The position numbers and the translations under genes are program-made. DNA of 47,026 nt from Lentisphaerota bacterium (GTDB lineage: Bacteria > Verrucomicrobiota > Lentisphaeria > Victivallales > UBA1829). Under the pieces are notes generated by a model. The model did not search any database. It saw only the letters and a program-made list of their open reading frames with translations, and was not told the DNA's origin. The DNA lies in the NCBI GenBank assembly GCA_015061845.1, contig SUVT01000009.1:1-47026 (forward strand), read 5' to 3'. Shown here in pieces: positions 1 through 9,046 of the stretch (position 1 is its first letter; each line of letters begins with the position of its first letter).

Positions 1-195
1 AAGGGGAACAGCGCCTCTGACGGTCTGGTCAGTCTGCTTGGGGTCGACACCGAGCTTGAACGCGATTTCGACTGTCTGGTCAAATTTGACCGCAGGCATA
101 GCCTTCAACGTCTTGAGGGCGTCCAGAACATTCAGCACGGCACCCTTGTCGAATGTCGCGAGCTGTGCTCTGTAGAGTTTACTTCTCTTAGCCAT
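1..195 (-). CDS. rplA: 50S ribosomal protein L1, N-terminal part (cut by window edge)
   Basis: The reading frame starts at the ATG complementary to 193-195 and runs off the left end, so about 65 N-terminal residues are visible ([18 protein letters not shown]...). The segment with [19 protein letters not shown] is the typical start of L1, which forms the L1 stalk of the large subunit near the E site. In many bacteria L1 also represses its own rplK-rplA mRNA. The start overlaps the end of rplK by 8 bases (ATGGCTAA), which implies translational coupling. Order and strand match the standard secE-nusG-rplK-rplA cluster. Identification is secure. Completeness cannot be judged. Confidence 0.93.
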   Translation of the reverse strand, partial: MAKRSKLYRAQLATFDKGAVLNVLDALKTLKAMPAVKFDQTVEIAFKLGVDPKQTDQTVRGAVPL

Positions 196-616
196 CAATC
201 ACCTCAACTCCCATACTGCGTGCTGTACCTGCGATAATCTTGATCGCGGCCTCTTCACTGCGGGCGTTGATATCGTCCTTCTTCGTCTGAACGATCTGCT
301 TGATCTGGGACATTGTGATCTTTCCGGCGCTTTCGCGACCGGGAGTCTTAGCTCCAGATGCAAGACCAGCAACTTTCTTAATAAGGACAGCTGCCGGCGG
401 AGATTTCGTTACGAACGTAAAGGAGCGATCCTGGTAGACGCTAATCACCACGGGAATAACCATTCCCGCCTGGGACTGTGTGGCGGCATTAAATTCTTTA
501 CAGAATCCCATGATGTTGACACCAGCCTGACCAAGCGCGGGACCCACAGGGGGTGCCGGATTAGCTGCGCCGGCGGGAATCTGCAAACGGATAACCGCTG
601 TCACCTTTTTCGCCAT
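188..616 (-). CDS. rplK: 50S ribosomal protein L11
   Basis: At 142 residues this is the normal length for L11. It opens [20 protein letters not shown], with the conserved proline-rich N-terminal domain ([20 protein letters not shown]) and the C-terminal RNA-binding domain ending [11 protein letters not shown]11 binds the GTPase-associated region of 23S rRNA and takes part in factor-dependent GTP hydrolysis and the stringent response. A GGAGG ribosome site lies just ahead of the ATG. A 101-base gap separates it from nusG upstream and contains an inverted repeat (632-673) that could be a leader structure. It overlaps rplA downstream. The call is certain from sequence and order. Confidence 0.98.
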   Translation of the reverse strand: MAKKVTAVIRLQIPAGAANPAPPVGPALGQAGVNIMGFCKEFNAATQSQAGMVIPVVISVYQDRSFTFVTKSPPAAVLIKKVAGLASGAKTPGRESAGKITMSQIKQIVQTKKDDINARSEEAAIKIIAGTARSMGVEVIDG

Positions 617-631
617 TTGTTCCTCCGTTTC

Positions 632-673
632 CGTAAACGTGGTTGGAAAGACAGGTTTTCTCCCGCGTTTACG
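632..673 (-). promoter_or_regulatory. Inverted repeat in the nusG-rplK gap, possible L1 leader site
   Basis: CGTAAACG (632-639) and CGTTTACG (666-673) are complementary eight-base arms with a 26-base loop, directly upstream of the rplK ribosome site. In other bacteria L1 binds an mRNA structure in this leader to repress rplK-rplA. I see the stem but did not match the loop to the L1 consensus, so the role is inferred. Confidence 0.35.
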
Positions 674-717
674 ACGTATGTTTTATTATCAGTCTTCTCA
701 AACGCTTCAGTAAATAA

Positions 718-1293
718 TTACTGTTCGCGTTCGACCTGCCAAGACTCTGCTTCCACTGGAGTGGAACGGCCGAAGATGGTTACATCAAGTTCAAGTTTGC
801 CATGTTCGCCGTCGATCTTAGTAATAACGCCTTCAAAGTTTTCAAAGGCCCCATCAATAATACGGACTCTTTCGCCGACCTCGTATTCGATTTTGGGTTT
901 TGCTTCGGAGTTGGAGTCGCTGACATCGGCCTGACGGAGAATATCGTCGACTTCTGCCTGAGTGAGTGGTGTTGGACGCTCGGGAGTACCCCCGAGGAAA
1001 CCGATTACCCCCTGAGTTCCGCGGATAAAATACCAGACATCTTCTTTGAGGGAACCGTCTTCATTATAGAGATCCATTCTGACGAGAACATAACCGGGAT
1101 AGAATTTCCGGTCGATCTTTCTCTGTCCGCCGCCTTTTTTATGTTCGACGACGCGTTCAGTAGGAATAAGGACTTCATAAACAGGAAGAGATTTTTCTTC
1201 TGTCTGAAGGGCTGCCAGGATGTTTTCCCGGACTTTATTTTCGCGGCTTGAGAGGGCATGCAGAACAAACCATTGTCCGACATTTCTATCCAT
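718..1293 (-). CDS. nusG: Transcription termination/antitermination factor NusG
   Basis: NusG binds RNA polymerase and couples it to Rho or to ribosomal protein S10. The N-terminal NGN domain starts MDRNVGQWFVLHALSSRENK. The C-terminal KOW domain is visible from about residue 130 (VGERVRIIDGAFENFEGVI), ending ESWQVEREQ. I use the ATG at 1293 (191 residues) rather than an in-frame TTG at 1302: a CGGGAG ribosome site (1305-1310) lies about 11 bases before the ATG but only two before the TTG. It sits 29 bases after secE and upstream of rplK, the usual place. The NGN domain carries a modest insert around residues 40-65 (lysine-rich, HKKGGGQRK), within normal variation. Confidence 0.96.
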   Translation of the reverse strand: MDRNVGQWFVLHALSSRENKVRENILAALQTEEKSLPVYEVLIPTERVVEHKKGGGQRKIDRKFYPGYVLVRMDLYNEDGSLKEDVWYFIRGTQGVIGFLGGTPERPTPLTQAEVDDILRQADVSDSNSEAKPKIEYEVGERVRIIDGAFENFEGVITKIDGEHGKLELDVTIFGRSTPVEAESWQVEREQ

Positions 1294-1322
1294 GATAATC
1301 AATGCTCCCGGTGTATGGTTAA

Positions 1323-1520
1323 TTACGATTTAATGATGCCTTTGATGATGTGGAAGAGGATCTGGTCCACGCCCGCAACAAAGATGGAAGTGACAGCCAA
1401 AGCGACGATAACGAGGATGGTAGACTCAAGGAGCTGACCTTTTTCAGGCCAGGTACACTTTCCCATTTCATCCATTGTTTCTGCGATAAACGCTCTTGTT
1501 TTAGCGAACCATTTACCCAT
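1323..1520 (-). CDS. secE: Preprotein translocase subunit SecE
   Basis: This 65-residue protein has one C-terminal membrane helix (about residues 32-56, STILVIVALAVTSIFVAGVD) after an amphipathic stretch with the conserved TWPEKGQL segment (usually TWPs/T...). That is the short single-helix form of SecE found in most bacteria outside the enterics. It clamps SecY in the translocon. GGAAGGAG lies about eight bases before the ATG. It follows tRNA-Trp and precedes nusG, as in many genomes. Recognition rests on length, topology, the TWP motif and position. Confidence 0.95.
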   Translation of the reverse strand: MGKWFAKTRAFIAETMDEMGKCTWPEKGQLLESTILVIVALAVTSIFVAGVDQILFHIIKGIIKS

Positions 1521-1559
1521 GGCCCTGCTCCTTCCATATAATGATCAGTTTAAAAAAAA

Positions 1560-1635
1560 TGGCAGGGGCTGAGAGGCTCGAACTCACGACCTGCGGTTTT
1601 GGAGACCGCTGCTCTACCAACTGAGCTAAACCCCT
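1560..1635 (-). tRNA. trnW: tRNA-Trp (anticodon CCA)
   Basis: The 76-base minus-strand gene folds as a cloverleaf: acceptor AGGGGTT/AGCCCCT (one T-G pair), anticodon stem GCGGT/ACCGC with loop CTCCAAA, T arm GTGAG-TTCGAGC-CTCTC, discriminator G and an encoded CCA. The body closely resembles enterobacterial tRNA-Trp. A run of eight T follows the CCA immediately, before the secE leader. It lies between rpmG and secE. Confidence 0.97.
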
Positions 1636-1659
1636 GCGGGAAAAAGGAAACCGTGTAAC

Positions 1660-1809
1660 TTACTTGGTTTCCTTGTGAACTGTGCGCTTACGATCGAACT
1701 TACAGAACTTCACTTTTTCGAGACGACCGGGAGTATTTCTTTTTTCCTTGGTCGTGGTGTAGTTACGACGTTTGCACTCAGTGCATTCAAGTGTAATAAT
1801 CTCACGCAT
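1660..1809 (-). CDS. rpmG: 50S ribosomal protein L33, one zinc cysteine missing
   Basis: A 49-residue frame starts [17 protein letters not shown] and ends KRTVHKETK, which is L33 of the large subunit. The N-terminal CTEC pair (Cys9, Cys12) is intact, but the second pair is broken: where family members usually have YCKWCRK, this one reads FCKFDRK, leaving three of four zinc ligands with Asp in the last place. Asp could still bind metal, or this may be an intermediate towards a zinc-free form. It lies between tuf and tRNA-Trp, the conserved position. Confidence 0.95.
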   Translation of the reverse strand: MREIITLECTECKRRNYTTTKEKRNTPGRLEKVKFCKFDRKRTVHKETK

Positions 1810-1881
1810 AATATCTGATTCCAGTTACAACCGGGAAGCGGCAGTTTTTTAAGGACTGCCGCCTGACCCCGGAAGTTTCAA

Positions 1882-3090
<1,209 letters not shown>

Positions 3091-3206
3091 CTCTTCCTCC
3101 TTATTCGGTGACTCTATGGCCCTTTTGTTTACGTTTATTTACTAACGTCCGTTATTCGTTAATTGTTTTCTTTTATTTTTGCAGCCAGTCTCCGAATGGA
3201 GAAAAC

Positions 3207-3282
<76 letters not shown>

Positions 3283-3336
3283 ACTTTCCTTATCACACAG
3301 CTTTGTTCAAACACAAAGAGTGCGGGATAGGACATT

Positions 3337-3364
3337 AATATAATGCACTTTTTCAATATGTCAA
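3337..3364 (-). promoter_or_regulatory. Promoter of the tRNA-Thr/tuf operon
   Basis: On the minus strand a perfect TTGACA (complement of 3359-3364) is followed after 16 bases by TATATT (3337-3342). It ends 54 bases before the tRNA-Thr 5' end. Strength and location fit a highly expressed translation operon. Confidence 0.75.
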
Positions 3365-3416
3365 ATCAAAAAACAAACTTTTTTTGCATTTTTTTCAAAA
3401 AAATTGCTAAAATCAC

Positions 3417-3444
3417 TTGATTTTCGGAAAATATCCATTAGATT
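3417..3444 (+). promoter_or_regulatory. Candidate promoter of uxuA
   Basis: TTGATT (3417-3422), a 16-base spacer and TAGATT (3439-3444) lie about 100 bases before uxuA, inside AT-rich DNA. A second possibility is TTGCAT with TAAAAT about 20 bases further upstream at 18-base spacing. Transcription from the first would begin just before the inverted repeat at 3461-3491, so the repeat would sit at the transcript start. Neither match is strong. Confidence 0.4.
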
Positions 3445-3460
3445 TCTCTTTGTCAAGCAA

Positions 3461-3491
3461 TGTAAAACCTGCCATTCCGGGCAGTTTTACA
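3461..3491. promoter_or_regulatory. Inverted repeat ahead of uxuA, likely operator or leader hairpin
   Basis: TGTAAAAC-CTGCC and GGCAG-TTTTACA form 12 paired positions with one bulged C around a seven-base centre. Neither strand shows a T run after it, so it is not a simple terminator. Its place between the candidate promoter and the uxuA start suggests an operator for a hexuronate-responsive regulator or an mRNA leader hairpin. No matching regulator gene is adjacent. Confidence 0.5.
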
Positions 3492-3541
3492 GTTTTCAGC
3501 AATTCATAACTGTAATATAACACAAATTTGGAGAAATGCAA

Positions 3542-4750
3542 ATGCTGATGCAAGAATCTTTCCGTTGGTACGGTCCAAATGACCAGGTTCCCCTTTCCTA
3601 TATCCGTCAAACAGGCGCAAAAGGTGTCGTAAGTTCTCTTCACCATATTCCTTACGGCGAAGTCTGGACCGAAGAAGAGATCCTTTCTTATAAGAAGAAA
3701 ATCGAAGATGCAGGATTGATCTGGAACGTTGTGGAAAGTCTTCCTGTTCACGAAGACATCAAAGTCCGCTCCGGTAAATATCTTGAATATATCGAAAATT
3801 ACAAGATCAGTCTCCGCAACCTCGGAAAATGCGGTGTCAAGGTCATTACTTATAACTTTATGCCTGTTCTTGACTGGATCCGCACGGATCTTCACTACAA
3901 ACTGCCTGATGGTTCTGAAGCATTGTTCTACAATCAGAAACAGTTTGCAGCGTTTGAAATTTTCATTCTTCAGCGGGAAGGCGCGGAAGCTGATTATACG
4001 CCCGAAACTGTTGCAAAAGCCAAGGCTTATTATGACAGTATGAGTGAATCTGAACGTGATGCTCTGACCCGTGGGATCATTGACAACTTCCCCGGATTCA
4101 AAGGTGTTACGCTGGAAGATGTCCGCAGCATGCTTGCACGTTACAAAACAATGACCCGTGAAGATTTGGAAGCGAACCTGCGTTACTTCCTTTCTGAAGT
4201 TGTACCTGTTGCAGAAGAAGCGGGTTGTATCATGGTGATCCATCCGGACGATCCGCCGCGTTCCATTCTCGGTTTGCCGCGTATTTTCAGTAACATTGAC
4301 GATGTCCGTAATCTTCTTGCGATGCAGGACAGTCCTGCGAACGGAATCTGTTTCTGCTCCGGCAGTTTCAGCGGCAGACGTGATAACAACATTGTTGAAA
4401 TGTTCAAAGCATGCGCTCCGAGAGTTGGATTCCTGCACATGAGAAGTACACAGCACGATGATGAAGGCAACTTCTTTGAAGCGAACCATCTGGAAGGCTG
4501 CGTAGATATGTTTGAACTCATGAAAGCTGTTTGCGAAGAGCAGCTGCGCCGGAAAGCGGAAGGCAGAGCAGACTGGCAGATCCCGATGCGTCCCGACCAT
4601 GGTCATGTGATGATGGATGATTTGGAAAAACCTGCCTGTGCGAACCCTGGTTATACCGCAATCGGACGGATGAAAGGTCTTGCGGAATTGCGCGGTCTTG
4701 AGTTTGGAGTTTTGAAAGCCTACCATCCGGAAATTCTGAAAGAACTCTGA
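3542..4750 (+). CDS. uxuA: Mannonate dehydratase UxuA
   Basis: UxuA removes water from D-mannonate to give 2-keto-3-deoxygluconate in glucuronate breakdown. The N terminus (SFRWYGPNDQVPLSYIRQTGAKGV then LHHIPYGEVW) and the metal-site segments VIHPDDPPRS, ICFCSGSFS, FLHMRSTQ and MRPDHGHVM are characteristic of this TIM-barrel enzyme, and at 402 residues it is about normal length. I choose the ATG at 3542, eight bases after GGAG (3530-3533). The in-frame ATG at 3536 is too close and 3548 is also possible. The stop TGA shares a base with the ATG of the yifB gene downstream, although the two functions are unrelated. No other hexuronate gene is in the window. Confidence 0.95.
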   Translation: MLMQESFRWYGPNDQVPLSYIRQTGAKGVVSSLHHIPYGEVWTEEEILSYKKKIEDAGLIWNVVESLPVHEDIKVRSGKYLEYIENYKISLRNLGKCGVKVITYNFMPVLDWIRTDLHYKLPDGSEALFYNQKQFAAFEIFILQREGAEADYTPETVAKAKAYYDSMSESERDALTRGIIDNFPGFKGVTLEDVRSMLARYKTMTREDLEANLRYFLSEVVPVAEEAGCIMVIHPDDPPRSILGLPRIFSNIDDVRNLLAMQDSPANGICFCSGSFSGRRDNNIVEMFKACAPRVGFLHMRSTQHDDEGNFFEANHLEGCVDMFELMKAVCEEQLRRKAEGRADWQIPMRPDHGHVMMDDLEKPACANPGYTAIGRMKGLAELRGLEFGVLKAYHPEILKEL

Positions 4751-6273
4751 TGCTTACAAGGACATTTTCTGCGACATTGAGCGGCGTTGATGCCCGAACT
4801 ATTGAGGTTGAAGTCAACGCAACAGGACAGGGGGAAGAATCCAACGTTGTGATCGTTGGACTTCCTGATGCAGCGGTCCGGGAGAGCCGGAACCGTGTCA
4901 GTTCTGCGCTTCAATCCAGCGGATATGGACACCCATCCGGGTATACGCTTGTGAATTTGGCACCTGCGGATATCCGGAAAGAGGGGGCGGCATTTGACTT
5001 GCCGATCGCCCTCGCCTTTTTATCTGCGCTGGGGCTTGTGAACCGGGAAGAACTGGAACACTCTCTGATTGTCGGCGAACTAGCATTGGACGGTTCTGTC
5101 CGTCCGGTGAAGGGGTGTCTTCCCATGGCGATGCTGGCACGGGATCTCGCGCCCGGAATACGGAATCTGATCGTACCTGAAAAGAATGCTCAGGAGGCTG
5201 TGATTGCTGCGAAAAACATGAGAGTTTTTGCAGTTTCCAACTTGCGGGAAGCGGCTGATGCGATTGCGGGAGGAATTCTTCCGCTTGCTCCGGCAAAGAC
5301 AGATCTTTTTCAGGATCCGGACTGGTCCATCTATCCGGATTTTGCGGATGTGAAGGGACAATATATGGCGAAGCGTGCGCTGGAAATTGCGGCTGCGGGC
5401 GGACATAATGTTCTGTTTATCGGACCGCCGGGAACAGGAAAATCCATGCTTGCGAGCAGATTGCCCGGCATTTTGCCGCCTATGACAGAGAAGGAATCTC
5501 TGGAAACGAGCCGTGTTTACAGTGTTTCCGGGTTGCTGAGTTCAGATTCTCCTCTGCTGAAAACCCGTCCGTTCCGGTCGCCGCACCATACGGTAAGTGA
5601 TGCCGGATTGCTTGGCGGAGGAACAGATCCGCGCCCGGGAGAGATCAGTCTTGCCCATAACGGGGTTTTGTTCTTAGATGAACTTCCTGAGTTCAAACGG
5701 AGTGTTCTTGAGACGTTGCGGCAGCCGATGGAGACAGGCGTTATCACCATCAGCCGTGCCGCAGGCAGTTTTGATTTTCCGTGCAGGTTTCTGTTTCTTG
5801 CCGCAATGAATCCGTGTCCATGCGGACATTTTGGAGATCCCCGGCGCAATTGCCGCTGCGGTGCGAAACGGATCCAGGATTACCGTGCTAAAATTTCCGG
5901 TCCGCTGCTTGACCGGATCGACCTTCATGTTGAAGTGGCATCGCTGACAGATCACGAATTATTGAATGCTCCTGTAAGTGAACCGAGTTCAGCGATCCGG
6001 GAAAGAGTTTTCCGTGCGAGAATGATTCAAAATGAGCGTGGAGTGATCAATTCCCAGCTTGGACCGAAGCATTTACGGGAATTCTGTCAAATCGCAATGG
6101 CAGACAAAAATAAGCTCCGTCACATGATCAATGAACTTGCCTTGAGTGCAAGAGCTTATGACCGGATCCTGCGTGTTGCCCGGACGATCGCAGACCTTGA
6201 CGGATTGCCGGAAATCAGCATGGAACACATTTATGAGGCAGTCGGTTACCGTTCACTTGACCGGCGTATGTAA
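4750..6273 (+). CDS. comM: YifB/ComM family Mg chelatase-like AAA+ ATPase
   Basis: This is a 507-residue member of the YifB/ComM family. It has an N-terminal Lon-like S5 fold (FSATLSGVDARTIEVEV; VGLPDAAVRES), Walker A GPPGTGKS at about residues 225-232, Walker B LFLDELPEF at about 306-314, and the family segment MNPCPCGHFGDPRRNCRCG with paired cysteines. In naturally transformable species ComM is a helicase that promotes branch migration during integration of donor DNA. In most bacteria its role is unknown. The start overlaps the uxuA stop by one base, so it is co-translated with it. Length and motifs are complete. Confidence 0.93.
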   Translation: MLTRTFSATLSGVDARTIEVEVNATGQGEESNVVIVGLPDAAVRESRNRVSSALQSSGYGHPSGYTLVNLAPADIRKEGAAFDLPIALAFLSALGLVNREELEHSLIVGELALDGSVRPVKGCLPMAMLARDLAPGIRNLIVPEKNAQEAVIAAKNMRVFAVSNLREAADAIAGGILPLAPAKTDLFQDPDWSIYPDFADVKGQYMAKRALEIAAAGGHNVLFIGPPGTGKSMLASRLPGILPPMTEKESLETSRVYSVSGLLSSDSPLLKTRPFRSPHHTVSDAGLLGGGTDPRPGEISLAHNGVLFLDELPEFKRSVLETLRQPMETGVITISRAAGSFDFPCRFLFLAAMNPCPCGHFGDPRRNCRCGAKRIQDYRAKISGPLLDRIDLHVEVASLTDHELLNAPVSEPSSAIRERVFRARMIQNERGVINSQLGPKHLREFCQIAMADKNKLRHMINELALSARAYDRILRVARTIADLDGLPEISMEHIYEAVGYRSLDRRM

Positions 6274-6302
6274 GGAAAATCTCTCTTTTTTCATAATTAC
6301 TC

Positions 6303-6331
6303 TGGAAAGAGAAGAAAAGTTGGAGTATATT
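6303..6331 (+). promoter_or_regulatory. Candidate promoter of the ispF-to-rseP run
   Basis: TGGAAA (6303-6308), 17 bases and TATATT (6326-6331) precede ispF by about 60 bases, in the 121-base gap after yifB. The -10 matches that of several other promoters in the window. The -35 is imperfect. Confidence 0.5.
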
Positions 6332-6394
6332 ACCGGAAAGCTCGGGCTCAAAACTGTCCGGGTTTGGTTTTAAGAAAAAAATACAGGTTGTAAA

Positions 6395-6880
6395 ATGGCA
6401 AAATTCAGAAGCGGTTTCGGATATGATGCGCACAGATTCGCAGAGGGTCGGCGTATGATGCTTTGCGGAGTGGAAATTCCCTGTGATTACGGGCTTGCCG
6501 GACACAGCGATGCGGATGCACCGCTTCATGCGTTGACGGATGCATTGCTTGGTGCGCTTGCGCTGGGAGATATCGGGAAACTTTTTCCTGATACAGATCA
6601 GGCATATCTGAATGCGGACAGCGTTGTTCTTTTACAGAAAGCTTACTCACTGGAAGCCTTCCGGGAATGGGAGATTTCCAGTATTGATATTACGATCGTC
6701 GCCCAGAAACCCAAGATTGCCCCGCATACAGAAGCGATGCGAGCCAGAATAGCCGGTGCGCTGAACATTGATGTTGACTGTGTCTCCATCAAAGGAAAAA
6801 CCACAGAGGGAATGGGTTTTTGCGGCAGAGGAGAAGGACTGCAGACTTTTGCGCAGGTCCTTCTGGAAAGGAAAGGTTGA
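6395..6880 (+). CDS. ispF: 2-C-methyl-D-erythritol 2,4-cyclodiphosphate synthase
   Basis: IspF cyclises CDP-methylerythritol 2-phosphate in the non-mevalonate isoprenoid pathway. The 161-residue protein has metal ligands Asp11, His13 (GFGYDAHRF) and His45 (AGHSDADAPLH), the DIG..FPD segment, and the C-terminal TTEGMGFCGRGEG motif. The usual LGF reads MGF here. Length is standard. It heads a compact run, and dxr of the same pathway lies three genes downstream. ispD is not in the window. Only three bases separate it from folE. Confidence 0.97.
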   Translation: MAKFRSGFGYDAHRFAEGRRMMLCGVEIPCDYGLAGHSDADAPLHALTDALLGALALGDIGKLFPDTDQAYLNADSVVLLQKAYSLEAFREWEISSIDITIVAQKPKIAPHTEAMRARIAGALNIDVDCVSIKGKTTEGMGFCGRGEGLQTFAQVLLERKG

Positions 6881-6883
6881 ATT

Positions 6884-7438
6884 ATGCTCGAAGATCTGGT
6901 GAAACAGACATTGATTGAAATCGGAGAAGATCCGGAACGTGAAGGGTTGATCAAAACTCCGGAACGTGTTGCGAAAAGTTTGAAATTTCTCACCCGCGGT
7001 TATACGCAGGATATCAATGAAGTCATCAACGGTGCGATTTTCACTCAGGATTGCGATGACATGGTCATTGTGAAAGACATTGAATTTTACAGTTTGTGCG
7101 AACATCACATGCTGCCGTTTTTCGGGAAATGCCATATCGGTTACATTCCCAAAGGAAGAGTTTTCGGAGTCTCCAAACTGGCACGTCTGGTGGATGTATT
7201 TGCACGGCGTTTGCAGATCCAGGAACGGATGACTCAGCAGATCGCTCAGCAGATTTTTGAGATCATTGAACCGGAAGGTGTGGGAGTTGTTGTGGAAGCC
7301 CAGCATCTCTGCATGAGAATGCGCGGTGTGGAAAAACAGAACTCCAAGATGATCACCTCTTCCATGCTGGGGTCGTTCCGCAAGGAGACTGCGACCCGTA
7401 TGGAATTTTTAAGTCTGGTCAACGGAAACAGGAATTAA
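6884..7438 (+). CDS. folE: GTP cyclohydrolase I
   Basis: FolE converts GTP to dihydroneopterin triphosphate, the first step of folate and pterin synthesis. Zinc ligand Cys72 and His74/75 are in [13 protein letters not shown]. The later Cys lies in [10 protein letters not shown], and the C terminus has the expected SMLGSFR segment. At 184 residues it is a short form lacking the N-terminal extension of the enterobacterial enzyme, as is common. It starts three bases after ispF and ends three bases before dtd, so it is certainly co-transcribed. Confidence 0.97.
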   Translation: MLEDLVKQTLIEIGEDPEREGLIKTPERVAKSLKFLTRGYTQDINEVINGAIFTQDCDDMVIVKDIEFYSLCEHHMLPFFGKCHIGYIPKGRVFGVSKLARLVDVFARRLQIQERMTQQIAQQIFEIIEPEGVGVVVEAQHLCMRMRGVEKQNSKMITSSMLGSFRKETATRMEFLSLVNGNRN

Positions 7439-7441
7439 GAG

Positions 7442-7894
7442 ATGAGAGTTCTGCTGCAAAGAGCCGCTGCCGGAAGCGTGACGATCGACGGTGAATGTGT
7501 CGGTAAAATCGGAAAGGGGCTTGTTCTCCTGATCGGGGTCACGCACACAGATACGCCGGAAGACGTTGATTATCTGGTCAAGAAATGTGCGAACCTGCGT
7601 ATTTTTGAAGATGAGAACGGGAAAATGAATCTTTCGCTGCTTGATATCGGCGGGGAAGTTCTTGCGGTTTCCCAGTTCACTTTGTACGGAGACTGTGTAA
7701 AGGGACGGCGTCCGGGATTTGATGCAGCGGCAGAACCTGTTATGGCGGAAAAGCTCTATGATCTTTTTGTGGAAAAGATGAAACAGGAAGGTGTCAAAAA
7801 AGTTGATACCGGACGTTTCGGAGCTGATATGATGGTGTCGATCGAAAATGATGGACCAGTAACGTTCATGTTGGAAAGTAAGGCAAAATCATGA
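7442..7894 (+). CDS. dtd: D-aminoacyl-tRNA deacylase
   Basis: DTD hydrolyses D-amino acids mischarged onto tRNA. The 150-residue protein has both family signatures: SQFTLYG at residues 77-83 and NDGPVT from residue 136, plus TGRFGADM just before the latter. It begins [13 protein letters not shown]. The last bases overlap the dxr start by four (ATGA type), indicating coupled translation. Cytoplasmic, dimeric in known members. Complete and ordinary. Confidence 0.97.
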   Translation: MRVLLQRAAAGSVTIDGECVGKIGKGLVLLIGVTHTDTPEDVDYLVKKCANLRIFEDENGKMNLSLLDIGGEVLAVSQFTLYGDCVKGRRPGFDAAAEPVMAEKLYDLFVEKMKQEGVKKVDTGRFGADMMVSIENDGPVTFMLESKAKS

Positions 7895-9039
7895 AAAATG
7901 TTGTAATACTCGGCTCGACCGGATCGGTTGGAGAAAGCGGATTCCGTGTTGCACAGGCGATGCGGGATCAGGTTCGTGTGCTGGGAGTTGTCGGAAACAC
8001 CAATCTGAAGCGGCTTGGAGAACAGGCAGCGGAACTTGGTTGTGAATTTGCTGCGACCGGCAACGGCAATGCGGAAGAGCTTCAGAAAGAATTGCCTTCG
8101 GGCTGTAAGGCATACGCCGGAATGGATGCGATATGCGAACTGGTAAGCCGTCCGGAAGTGGATCTGGTGCTTTGTGCCATTGTGGGGATCACATCCCTGC
8201 CCGCAGTTCTTGCGGCGATCCGGGCAAAAAAGATCATTGCGCTTGCGACAAAAGAAGTTCTGGTTCTTGCCGGAACTCTGGTTATGAAAGAGGCTGAAAA
8301 AAATCAGGTAAAAATAATTCCTGTTGACAGCGAACACAGTGCCGTTTTTCAGTGTCTTGAAGGACAGCAGAAGAGTTATTCCAAAATCCTTCTGACCTGC
8401 AGCGGCGGACCGTTCCGGAACACTCCGGCGGCTCAGCTCAAGCAGGTCACCTGGGCAGATGCCATGAAGCATCCCACCTGGAATATGGGAGAAAAGGTTA
8501 CGCTGGATTCTGCGACGCTTATGAACAAGGCATTGGAAATGGTGGAAGCGCATCATCTTTTTGCTGCGCCGGAAGAAAAGATCGGGGTGGTGATCCATCC
8601 GCAATCCATCGTTCACTCCATGGTGGAGTTTGAAGATGGAGCGGTAATCGCTCATTTGAGTATGCCGGATATGCGGTTCCCTGTTCAATATGCGTTTTCA
8701 TACCCGGAACGGTGCCCGGGCGGATTGCCGGTACTGAATCTGGCAAAGGTGGGAACATTGACCTTTGAAGATCCTGATACTGTGCGTTTTCCCTCGCTGG
8801 ACTATGCGCGGGAAGCGATACGCAGGGGCGGTGTTGCCGGGGCAGTTATGAATGCAGCAAATGAAGTGGCATACCGCCGGTTCAAAAGCGGGGATGCCGG
8901 GTTTACGGATATCTGGCGGATCGTGGAACAGACGATGAATGCCATTGATGATAACAGAAAAGAGGTCTCTCTGGAAGAGATCATGGAAGCGGATCGTGCA
9001 GCGCGTGCGTTTGCTTCTGAAATACAATTGAAAGGATAA
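7891..9039 (+). CDS. dxr: 1-deoxy-D-xylulose 5-phosphate reductoisomerase
   Basis: DXR makes methylerythritol 4-phosphate, the committed step of the non-mevalonate pathway, using NADPH and a divalent metal. The NADPH-binding loop GSTGSVG is at residues 8-14, the metal and substrate loop is [12 protein letters not shown], and the later signature is [31 protein letters not shown] (motif split by conserved Gly and Asp). Length 382 is typical. It overlaps dtd by four bases and lies seven bases before rseP; a dxr-rseP neighbourhood is common in bacteria. Confidence 0.97.
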   Translation: MKNVVILGSTGSVGESGFRVAQAMRDQVRVLGVVGNTNLKRLGEQAAELGCEFAATGNGNAEELQKELPSGCKAYAGMDAICELVSRPEVDLVLCAIVGITSLPAVLAAIRAKKIIALATKEVLVLAGTLVMKEAEKNQVKIIPVDSEHSAVFQCLEGQQKSYSKILLTCSGGPFRNTPAAQLKQVTWADAMKHPTWNMGEKVTLDSATLMNKALEMVEAHHLFAAPEEKIGVVIHPQSIVHSMVEFEDGAVIAHLSMPDMRFPVQYAFSYPERCPGGLPVLNLAKVGTLTFEDPDTVRFPSLDYAREAIRRGGVAGAVMNAANEVAYRRFKSGDAGFTDIWRIVEQTMNAIDDNRKEVSLEEIMEADRAARAFASEIQLKG

Positions 9040-9046
9040 TTGATTT

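Noticed and set aside
3461-3491. Inverted repeat considered as an intrinsic terminator
   Set aside because: No T run follows the stem on either strand, and no gene ends just before it.
3413-4726. Open frame of 437 codons on the minus strand over uxuA
   Set aside because: UxuA motifs are unambiguous on the plus strand, and the minus frame reads through the uxuA promoter and inverted repeat.
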